DNA from: Lojkania enalia
Lineage: Eukaryota; Ascomycota; Dothideomycetes; Pleosporales
Length of the DNA: 64,000 nucleotides
Assembly (NCBI GenBank): GCA_010094045.1
Contig: ML986744.1
Span: forward strand, 31,147 to 95,146
Direction of reading: 5' to 3'
Below the pieces are notes generated by a model. The model worked only from the letters and a program-made list of their open reading frames with translations, was not told the origin of the DNA and ran no database searches. Of the stretch, positions 45,711 to 54,989 are shown in pieces (within the stretch, counting starts at the first letter, position 1; the number at the start of each line of letters is the position of its first letter). The translations under genes and the position numbers were made by a program.

Positions 45711-46192
45711 TCAAATCTGAATATCCGCTAATGCATCGCCCCGCCCAATATAAAATAATACATATATTGCGGTGAGCATTAGAAAGGACAGCATACACTG
45801 CGTGGCTCCGATTAGGAATACGGTGTAGCCCTCACAACCTGCGCGATTTCACAAATCTTTCTTCTCGGCGATAATAGATACATTAAATGCTGCACCTAAT
45901 GAGCATAGTGATCAACCATTAGTCCGAAATTCCTTGGTCGATAGTTCAAGTTGAGATTTTAGGGAAGGTGGGCTGACCTAGAGCCGCCGATACTAAATGC
46001 AGCTCGTCCGTAATGGCATTCCGCAGTATGCGGGGCCTCTGTACGATGGAAGCATAAGCAGTAGTAAGATTTGGCTGAAATTGAGCTGTATTGAGAAGGC
46101 TCTTCGCCAGCTAGGGCAGATTCGTAGAGGAAGGTGAACTCGGGAGGATTGGATGGTTTGAAAGGTGGAACAAAACTTGACCTCGATTTCAC
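45711..46192 (-). pseudogene. Relic with a membrane-spanning C terminus
   Basis: The minus-strand frame ending at TGA 45711-45713 reads AAFNVSIIAEKKDL*NRAGC, then EGYTVFLIGATQCMLSFLML and TAIYVLFYIGRG. It is one or two hydrophobic segments preceded by an in-frame TGA that could be a mutated Trp. Upstream (about 45970-46192) a proline-rich frame is open, but I found no splice joining the two in phase. Probably a decayed membrane-protein gene lying between the UstYa gene and the precursor gene. Confidence 0.3.
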
Positions 46193-46707
46193 GAGAAAAC
46201 AGTAATTAAAAAAAGAAGATTACACCAACAGAAGAATCATAGTTGCAGGAGGGCTCTTTAAGAATTGGTCATACATATTCCTAGGCAAAGGAAATTACTA
46301 TGCTAGGGATAGTTTAACTAGGGCTATCGAACAAGGGGAATAGCATTACATGGTATAGTTAACTCTTACTCATTTTTACTATGAGACTGCATTGGAGCCC
46401 CACAAATAGTCTCACGTAATTACAGGGCTCGAACACGCGGGGTAGTGTGCTCCTGCTTTTTGTGGAATACAGCTGCTGGCGTCAGCTTGAGAATATAGCT
46501 GCAGCGTTTATCCCGATACCGCTCCGAAAAAAAGAGCGCAAGGGAGCATGGTTAGCTCCTCTCGAAATTGAAGAGATGTTTCCATTGGTCCTGTGTTGTT
46601 TCCTAGTGACAGCTGCCAAGCCAATGGCATTGAGAATACGTTCAAGGACAAGCTAAGTGTATAGTCAGGTGATGGCATCCTGGAAATCACTAGCATATAT
46701 GTTATGG

Positions 46708-46716
46708 TATATAAAG
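46708..46716 (+). promoter_or_regulatory. TATA-box-like element of the precursor gene
   Basis: TATATAAAG about 100 bp upstream of ATG 46817. A strong TATA box is consistent with a highly inducible gene. Confidence 0.45.
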
Positions 46717-46816
46717 TGCGGGTTTACGTCAAATACAACATGTCCATCCTACTGAAACGGTACTACCAGCCACCAAATATTCTTTTGTCCCTATTCTGGA
46801 GCTTCAAAAAAAAGAT

Positions 46817-47559
46817 ATGAAGTTTCAAGTCTTCAGCGCTATTTTTGCTGCTACAGCTATTGCAGCTCCTGTTATTACTAAGGACAATGGTATGTTTGGC
46901 CCCTTTTTTCGGTGCTCGTGATTCTCATGGTACATATTACGAAGACTAAATGGCCAATGTAGCTTTGCACCTAAACAGCGTTGCAGATAAGAGAGAAGGT
47001 ACGTTAAATAACTCATTTCCCTAGCTGAGAAAGACTGAATCATTTCGAAGCGCTCATCGATCGCGACGTTGCGGATGTAGCAACGGTACTTATTGGGGTT
47101 GCGGATAAGAGGGAGGGTAAGTATATTTACCGTCCTAGATGTATTTGATAAAAATGTACGGTTTTCCCGACTAATAAACTTATTAAGCCGTCGATGGAGT
47201 CGAGAAGCGAGAGGTTGCCGATGTAGCTACAGTGCTCATTGGCGTTGCGGATAAAAGAAAAGGTAGGCGATTACCTGTTTACTATTAATTATAAACATTA
47301 TTCTTCAATTATAGCGTACATACTAATTGGCCTATAGCTAAGGAGGAACTTTCTCAGCGCGATATTGCCGACGTAGCCACCGTGTTGATCGGTGTAGCCG
47401 ATAACAAAGGTAATAGCGAGCCCTATTCTGTTTAGAATTAGATGAATGGATTTGACTGAGGAAGCTCCTGCAATTAAAAAGCGTGAACCTGCTGTCAAGG
47501 GCGCTTATGCAAAGTTTGTTGAGGAAGCCGAAGAGCATCCGGAAGATATTCTAGGATAA
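46817..47559 (+). CDS. KR-processed repeat precursor peptide, RiPP (dikaritin)-like
   Basis: Six exons (46817-46889, 46963-46998, 47051-47116, 47188-47262, 47338-47409, 47465-47559) encode 138 aa, with all five introns (52-75 bp) in phase 1. Signal peptide MKFQVFSAIFAATAIAAP. Then four repeats, one per exon: a short degenerate one (..NSVADKRE) and three full ones, DVADVATVLIGVADKR, EVADVATVLIGVADKR and DIADVATVLIGVADNK. Dibasic KR sites (also VEKR and IKKR) fit cleavage by the Golgi kexin. The third full repeat ends in NK and lacks the KR. The tail (..YAKFVEEAEEHPEDILG) is acidic. This is the layout of ustiloxin/asperipin-type precursors and other kexin-processed proteins. The nearby UstYa gene favours a RiPP. 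The core has no aromatic residue, so the product class is open. Too short and intron-rich for simple ORF calling. Confidence 0.82.
46963..47409 (+). repeat. Tandem exon duplication encoding the precursor repeats
   Basis: Exons of 36, 66, 75 and 72 nt are all multiples of three and start in codon position 2 after a split Gly/Ala codon. Three of the four end in GATAA(G/A)AG(A/G)(G/A)A(G/A)G; the last ends GATAACAAAG. Exon sequences are clearly paralogous, while the introns between them have diverged. Confidence 0.8.
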
Positions 47560-49114
47560 ACGACAATGAGATCAGGATGTGTAGACGGTAGAGACTCTCT
47601 CCAATAGTGCGTATTTCATGCCAAAGATTAAGTGCTTCGATGATAGTATCGTGCTAGGAGGGACTTGTGGAGGCTGGATAGGCGAGAGAGAGCGGAAGGT
47701 AATTTTCATAATGGATGTATTTCGTGACACTCGAACTACAATGCCAGGTTGCCCTATCACCGGTATTGAATGAATGAGCCGTGTCTAGTATTTTAATACC
47801 TTTAGAAATCGCAAGAATATTTAACAGTGCATAGTATCGGGGTACATGAGTAGGAGAACTAGATTGGTTCATATCTATGGAGGACCAAGGCTATTTATAC
47901 TGTTTATCCAAGTATCTCATGATATCAGCGTTGGTCCTTAATAGGGATCGCGCCATATATGTAGTCTTACAAACATTGATTGTTTCTTAAAATCTCATTG
48001 AGTTACATTCGTACCTCATTTTGAATTTTGAAGGATGGTCCCAGATTTGAAGCGTAGAACGTCTCAAACATCTATATAGGTAATGAAATGTGGCAAGAAG
48101 AATCAAGAAACTTCTTTTGAAGAGTAAGAATACTATCAGAGGCCTGACGTACAGAATCTTCCGTATAGGAGGTTATATCTTAGAGATGAGCACGTGATAA
48201 CATCCACTCGAAGGGCTGCTGCCACAATCCACAGCATTTCCTAGAGTTCGGAGACAAAAATGGTCTGCTGTTAGATATTTCTGATGAAACCCAAGTCTAG
48301 TATATTGTCTTGCACGAATTTTCCATATAGATCGCTCAATAAACCTATTATAAGATCTCTATTGTGTAGTCTCTTAACAGCTAGCTACATTCACTTAAAA
48401 ATGTAGATATTATCTATATAATAGGAGTAACTCTTACATTCAACAAGAAATTTCTTTTATCACGTGACTTAAAGAACCCTGCAATCGTCATGTTAATATA
48501 AGAATTTGAATCTAAGTCTACGGATTTAGATAATTGCATATTGTTAGAGATTATAGCTTGTAGAAAGCACAGATCATAAACACATACTCCAAAGACACTA
48601 CTTGGGAATGTTGTTAAGATTACTAGGGGTTGGAGTTGAGATAGAAGTATATTAATTGTAAAGAGAATTTCACGTGAACTTTTGATACAAAGCGCATAAT
48701 TAAAGCTTGTTGCGCGGGTTTATTTATTTGAATCACACTTAGCGTGGAATAAAGAAGATGCTCGTACCTAGTAGTAGGTTTCCCCAGCAACACAAGGTTT
48801 CCCTGGCTAGTCTTTCAGTCTAAAAAGTGTCTGATTAGGGTATTCATGGACAGTCTAAAATGCCCTACTGCCTAGTTAAAAAAAAAAAGGGTTGGTTAGT
48901 CACTAAGAAGCGGTCAAACCCGTAGTGAACGTTGGTTCAAAGTTTACCGTGGTTTTTTAATTTTGTTATCCGATATCTATTAAAGGTTATGAATTATTTA
49001 CACATGGCGAGGAAGCTAGTCAGCTTTAGTTAATTTAGCATTGGAAACATCTTTCGGTAGTAGGTACTAAATCTTACACAAATTTTTCAGAAGTAGTACA
49101 CATTCCCAATCAAC
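47560..49114. other. Intergenic with possible oxidoreductase relic
   Basis: A minus-strand frame at 47654-47872 (..SKGIKILDTAHSFNTGDR..) faintly recalls the start of aldo/keto reductases but is too short to claim. The rest is AT-rich without a recognisable gene. Confidence 0.35.
47881..47974 (+). repeat. Dispersed ~94-bp repeat, copy 1
   Basis: Resembles 59203-59297 in the same orientation. Shared landmarks are CAAGGCT.TTTATACTG, CTTAATAGGGA and GCGCC.TATAT. Differences are mostly transitions. Confidence 0.6.
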
Positions 49115-50144
49115 TCAGCCTCTTAGGCTATGCCTAACGCACTCAATTAAATTGCCACGGGGCATCTCTAATAGCTCATTGTCGGATATTCCTTCTGCTA
49201 CAAAATCATGTCCACACTCTTTCTTCAAACACACTAGGAGCCCTAAAAGCATTGTAGCCTGCATTCTATCCATGAAATCTTGCGCTGTCTTGCTTTTCTC
49301 AACCGCGGCGTGAATTGCGGCGTCGGTCTCGCCATAAGAAATGTTCCAATCAGAGACTCCTGTCCCGATTTTATAAGCTTCCAGCAACTCATTCATCGAT
49401 GTTTCAAACGAGGAGATAAACACGGTGCGGTTTGCTGTTTCACCAGGTTTATGAAGGATGCGAGTGACTGCGACGCCAATAGCGTCCATCGTAGAGGCGG
49501 AGAATTTCTGTAAACCATCGTCCCAAATGCGGCCGCTGTGTGAAATCGGATCTAGGCCAAAGAAGTTTGTTCGCATGCACCTGAGTTAAAATTAACATTA
49601 GTATTTAATACGAGATCAGAGAGCATACAGCTCAAAGAAAAGCCCACAGCAAACCGCTGTCCAACTCCATCCCGGTGCACTCTTTGATTGCACCTGCTCA
49701 AGAAACTGCGCTTTTAATGCGGCAAGAGGAAAAATATCTCTCGCCTCGGCTATGTCAAGCCGACTCGCCCAGATTGATGGGATTAGCCTTTTCACTCCCG
49801 CTTCGATTGAAGCATCCACAAGAGCGGCATGAGTTTCAACAGTGGCCATCAAATTGAGCGCCAAGATGACCGCGTCCTGATCCTTAAACACATCAACCAT
49901 TTCAGCTTTTGGGTAGCTATCGCCGACTTTAACAACCTTGGTATTAGGCGGAAAGGTAGCCGATGAGCATTGCCGCGAGACCACCGTTACCTCGAATGCG
50001 TCATCTTCTCGTAGTGCTTTGAGAATATGAGCTCCAAGATATCCGGACCCCTAATGTTTGTTAATATCACCTTGGGCAGATAGTCTTGGGCTTGAAGAGA
50101 AGCCTTACTCCCACGAGGACTATCTTTCGAAGAGGTAAAGCCAT
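49115..50144 (-). CDS. NmrA-like/isoflavone-reductase-type NAD(P)-binding protein
   Basis: Three exons on the minus strand (50109-50144, 49629-50050, 49115-49580) give 307 aa, with introns of 58 and 48 bp in frame. The Rossmann motif VLVGGSGYLG is created by the first splice (VLVG|GSGYLG). It is followed by VTVVSR, DAVILALN and AGVKRLIPSIWAS, and the later family landmark TAVCCGLFFELCMRTNFFGLD is rebuilt by the second splice. Length is typical of the PCBER/isoflavone-reductase-like NmrA group, which are NAD(P)H-dependent reductases or redox sensors common in secondary-metabolite clusters. It appears intact. Substrate unknown. A link to the precursor gene is inference from proximity. Confidence 0.85.
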
Positions 50145-51506
50145 AGTAAGCTCAAAAGTTCAAGCGACACGACAATGAGTGTGTGAAGTGAAGTTCTTGG
50201 GTGACATCCTAGTCTAATTAGTAGGCTAGATGAAATCCGTGCCAAGGCCTCGTATTTCTATTAAGTTAAAACTCGGTGGCCGAGGCCAGCAGCGCCACAA
50301 GCACGCAGCTTTAAGGCATGATCGGCCGTGCGTGCAGGAATAGGTGCATGCGGTGTCAGACGCGAGCATTCGCATCATTTCTCTTTCCGAAAGTTGTAGA
50401 TGTTAGAATGTTTGGGAACACTGGAGGCCTTGTCCTGAAAGTCTATTTTCGCTAATAGCGGCGGATATCGCGCTAGGTTTTCATATTTGAAAGAATGGAT
50501 TCGGACCCCACTTCACTAGAACCCCAGCTGTGTACCCCGCCTGCAGCTTATGTTGCGCGAGCAAATGGGTTCAACTAGATAATGAATACATTCATTGCAC
50601 CTCCCACCGCAGTTCCCGCGGTGTGCAGCCCTTTAATATTCATAGAACCCGAAATCTAACCGAAATTTAACACTCTCTTCCACTACTACATAGCCGGATA
50701 CCGGGCTTCTCGGACTGTCTACCCGCGTTTACAGGGTGTTGACAAAAAAGGCCTCGAAGATGTAATCACAATGCTACCGACAAGAATGTCGATAATTGTA
50801 TTGAACAGACTACGAAGCAGCTCGAGAGATCGCCATATAATCAACCTTTTAGCTTGAGGGTATCTAAAACCTCACTATTGTTGTGCCTTTATGTGGTCAC
50901 TGATTGGGCCAACCTCAATCTCGGTATTAAAATCCGCTCCATAGCCATCTTCTACAGCGGCTTTCGCGACAATTATACCTTCGGTAGGCTTAAGCGGGCT
51001 CTTAGGAGATAAGAGATAAATACGGAGGCTGGAGAACAGTTTTACAAGATTAGAATGGCACACCTTGCTATCACAACGCATATATATATTCAGGGGCTGA
51101 AGTTTATATTGCGGCTAGTAGCAAGCTTTTTTGCCGGAAGGATTCACGCCATGCATATCTCGAAGACCGAGAACTGCATATGGCTCCAAAGGGCAAGCGT
51201 AATGATTAGCAGATAGAGTAATTTTTCCAAAATGAGATTAGCCTCTACCGCCGAGATGCGTGATTTTACTATGAAGCAGTTAGGTCAGCAAGAATTAGCC
51301 TCGCATTTCTCTCTAATTGGATGTACTTGCGTTGGGGGAGTTGCACAACGCAGTTTGACTGCACACCTGTAATATTTATCTTCCCTAGCTGTAACGTCTT
51401 GGGCTGGTACTAAGGGGTTGCCCAACCGACATCTCGGTGAGAACTTAGTGGGATAAATTCCAATGGCATAGCTGACTTCAGTTTTAGCTGCACCCATACG
51501 TGAACT
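50145..51506. other. Intergenic region before the P450
   Basis: About 1.4 kb with no recognised gene. Short frames at 50875-51081 and 51285-51497 (minus) look spurious. Probable promoters of the divergent NmrA-like and P450 genes. Confidence 0.45.
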
Positions 51507-53275
51507 ATGCAGCTCGCTATCATTATATTCTTTGCTATAGTCGCTCTCCTAATCTTTCATACTTTCAGAGGCAGCACTAGGGATACCAGTAGCTTCCAAA
51601 GTGTAAAGCCAATATATGGCACGGAAAATCCTATATCAGCAGCAATCAAGGGCGGCTACGATAATGTATGCACCTAAGTCTATGACTACCCTAACGCAAG
51701 ACGGTTTGGACCTTCACTAAAGCATAATAGATTACCCGCACTACTGGGAAGCCCTTTTCGATCGACTATTGGAGAAAAAGATATCTCGTCTTGCATCCCA
51801 AATATCTTGCCGATGTTCGCAGGGCAAGTAGAGAACATCTTAGCTTCATTGACACCATCTCTGATATGTTCTTTATGTACAATTGGGTCGGTGATCTGTT
51901 CAAATCGAGTCGAATGGTTTTCGCTGTGATCAAGGGCGTCAATCCACAGTTGTGTATGCAGATTATCTTCTACGCAAAAACGGGATGCTAACTTGTCTAA
52001 TAGCGATCTTATCTAAATCAATGTTAGATGAATCCTCGTTCGCCTTCGAGAAGGAGATTGGCGCTTTGGAAGAACAGGGAGCAAAGAAGATCGCGACTCT
52101 TGATGTCATGACCAAAATCTGCCTCCGAATCATGACTCGAGTTGTTGCAGGTAAAGAACTTTCCCGGAATGAGGAGTTTCACCAGGATGCGCTCGCCTAC
52201 TTTCAGTGGAATTTCCTATGTGGCTTCATTATGCTCAAGCTTCCGCTCCCAGCAAAGATTCGCGACCTAGTGACATGGCCGATGTGGAAATATCATCAAT
52301 GCTTTCGCCAAGAGAAGTTGATCAAAACAATCAAACCTATTGTTTCAATACGATTAAAAGAGCTAAATGCTTCCGATGAGCAAGAATTCGATGTTATCCG
52401 CTGCACACTAAATTTACTTGACGATTATCCGCTGGACAGCCAATCAAAATATTCACCAGCTCATACAATGGCTCATGAAGCACTCCAGCTAATTTGGGCG
52501 TCTGGCCAGTTTCCAGCCATGACCACAACAACTATGATATTTAGACTGCTCGAGGACAAAGAATATATGGAACCGCTGTATCAAGAAGCCCATGCAGCTA
52601 TCCGTAAGCACGGTTGGAGCGATGGGATTTTCAACGAGCTACCCAAGATGGACTCGTTCATCAGGGAATGCCTTCGGTTCGACTCAGCGTTTCCATGTAA
52701 GCGTTCTGTTAATCCACATTACTCTGCTAAGAGCTTATCTTAAATAGTAAGCCCCACACGAATGGTTAAGGGAAAACCATTCACATTCTTCGACGGCTTT
52801 ACCCTGCCAGTGGGCACTCGAATCGCGTTTCCTACAGATATTTGTCAACGTGATCCTAATGCGATCTCAAAACCTGATGTCTTTGACGGTTTCCGATTCG
52901 TAGACCTGGCGGCAAATACTGCGAAAGAGCAGGGTGGTAATTGCTGGGCTGCGAATCATTGCAGCTCTAACAACCTCGCGTGGGTGGACCTAATTTGAAA
53001 CCCCAAGAGAATGAACTAAAATTACATCTTCTAGGTTCGGATACGGGAATCACGCATGCCCTGGACGCTTCATTGCCGTGCGACTACTCAAGATCATGAT
53101 GTGCCGGCTCATAATCGACTACGAAATTTCCTGGGATAGAGAAGGCGACGGACCACCTAGGTATGTACTAGAAGGTGCTTCAGTACCGAACTGGACCCAA
53201 AAGATCGCGTTGCGAAAGCGATCTAGTGCACAAGTTGAACAAGAGCGAAGAAGCACGTCCAGAGTTTTTATGTAG
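51507..53275 (+). CDS. Cytochrome P450 monooxygenase
   Basis: Five exons (51507-51665, 51731-51953, 52004-52696, 52748-52979, 53035-53275) give 515 aa with every phase consistent. Introns are 65, 50, 51 and 55 bp. The N-terminal membrane anchor is MQLAIIIFFAIVALLIFHTF. The ExxR motif is in FIRECLRFDSAFPLSPTRMV, and the heme-binding loop is FGYGNHACPGRF with its Cys ligand. The I-helix region (ASGQFPAMTTTT) is non-canonical but keeps the Thr cluster. It resembles the ent-kaurene-oxidase-like fungal P450s. ER membrane, oxygenation of an unknown metabolite. It appears intact, in contrast to the two P450 relics further right. Confidence 0.88.
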
Positions 53276-53620
53276 CCGAAGTATAGGCTATTGTGGTCAT
53301 TGCATTCTCGTAAGACACTTAGAGACTTTGAAAGGAAGAGCCCCTATCACCGTATTTTTCCACGTGCAACCAAATTAGGAGGAAGATAGGACGAATATAC
53401 ATAGGTGCTATATTGATTGTCTTGAAAGAATCGCTCTAATTACTGAGATTGGATTGTAGATGGTCAGTAGCAAATGCAAATTTAGTATTCAATGGCAAAT
53501 ATAGGTCAACACATCATTCTCCTTTCCAAGTTGATAATCTTCATACTCTATATAACAGAAATTTGTCCTTAATTGGTTACGCTTGCAGTCTATTCGGGCA
53601 GAATGTAAATAAGCATGGAT

Positions 53621-54989
53621 CTAGCTTTCTGTAACTGAGTACGGCGTCTTGTATTCGCCTCGTTCAAGATCAGACGTCCTTGTCATGCCGTGCGTGTCCA
53701 ATGACGCTATTGAATTTTCTCCCGAAAGACCACTTAGTTCATAACCAGTTCGCCTGCGCGAACCACCGAATGTAGTAGATGATGTAATTCTAGTGACTAA
53801 TCGGCGAAGGGTGACTGTACTTTTCGCAGACACTGCAACCCAGAGTGCAGGCATGGCTGGAAGACTAGCAGTGGTGACGGCGAGGAGAGGTTCAATGCCA
53901 CTGGAGCATATTAGCTTCGCGTTCTCGGAATAGTGTATCTATAGATACCTGAAGATAACGGCATTAACTGTTTTTCTACTAGGGTCATCTAGGTTATTGG
54001 CTGCTCTTAGATATAATGTAACTAAGCTAATCGCACAGGCACTGCCCACTAGTCAGTACGTTTGTTCAATTTTGATGCTATGAATACCTACGACAGCCCG
54101 ACTGCTAGGACAGCTACAACGCTCAGTTTCCTTTTTAGGGGCATTTGAAGGATCCAAAGAGATGGCATGGCAACGGCGAAAACATACAAATCCAAAGCTG
54201 CGTTAGTCGCCGCAGAACCTATGGATTGGTCGATCATCTTTTTCTGCGTACAGATACTCGGCGATTGTCCGTTAGAACCAACGCGGGGGATGCATAAAAT
54301 TGAAGTGTAGGGAATAATGACGAGGTAAGCTATGCAGTTGGCCACGATACCAAAGTCGATGGCGTATGATGTCTTCGGGCTCACAGTCCGTGGGAAGAGA
54401 CGTCGGACAAATAGCAAGATAGAAGCTTTCGCAAGGAAGTTTGCCGCGCAACTCAACAGCTGTAAAGCGAGTAGAGACTAAAACTGTTGTTAGCTGCACT
54501 TTTGGGAATTTTTGGTCTTAGGATAGCCTACTCCTTGCACTTTCGGGGATATAAACAAAACCAAGCGTACATTCCAGCTATGCGGACCGATTACCTTGAG
54601 ACTAACCACTGAGAGTAAGATCTCCGTCAGCTTAGAGGTAGTTGAGGCTCTCCCGGCTATACTCACAGTACATGGTAACACCGTATATACTACAACAAAA
54701 GACCTAATCGGATTACTACCATTGATAACGATTTTATCTTCAGAGCGCAACTGACCAGTGCTACAAGAGCCAGCCAATCATCTAAACCCGTGCGCTTTAC
54801 CACACTAACTCGGCAGTATATTCGCAATGGAACTGTCAATAACGCGATAGCAAGGAAAATAGACAGTGTGATCACAACGACTGGTCCGGTCGTTTCAGGG
54901 TTGTCAAAGTTCGAATTAACGCCCGGCGGCGGTGTCTGAAGTGGCAAGTTTGCCATTTGCTGTTGTGTTAAGTGCGACAAATCCGACAT
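53621..54989 (-). CDS. SAT4/fungal-rhodopsin-fold 7TM membrane protein
   Basis: On the minus strand from ATG 54989 (MSDLSHLTQQQMANLPLQTP). The first TM is VVVITLSIFLAIALLTVPLR, then IYCRVSVVKRTGLDDWLALVALV, the typical opening of the fungal Rhodopsin/SAT4 family. Later exons give GVTMYCEYSRE, FLAKASILLFVRRLFP, the extracellular Cys loop before SICTQKKMIDQSIGSAATNAALDLYVFAVAMP, then SSGIEPLLAVTTASLPAMPAL and a polar tail to TAG 53621. Exon borders are only partly resolved. The exon after EYSRESLNYL reads TAA at about 54632-54634, so the gene may be damaged. SAT4-type proteins are frequent in fungal secondary-metabolite clusters, function mostly unknown. Convergent with the P450, 345 bp apart. 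Confidence 0.65.

Noticed and set aside
46817..47559. KR-repeat gene as an alpha-type mating pheromone precursor
   Set aside because: Pheromone precursors of this type carry short repeats with Trp/Cys/Gly/Pro-rich cores and EA-type spacers. This core is aliphatic/acidic without Trp or Cys, and the UstYa neighbour favours a RiPP.
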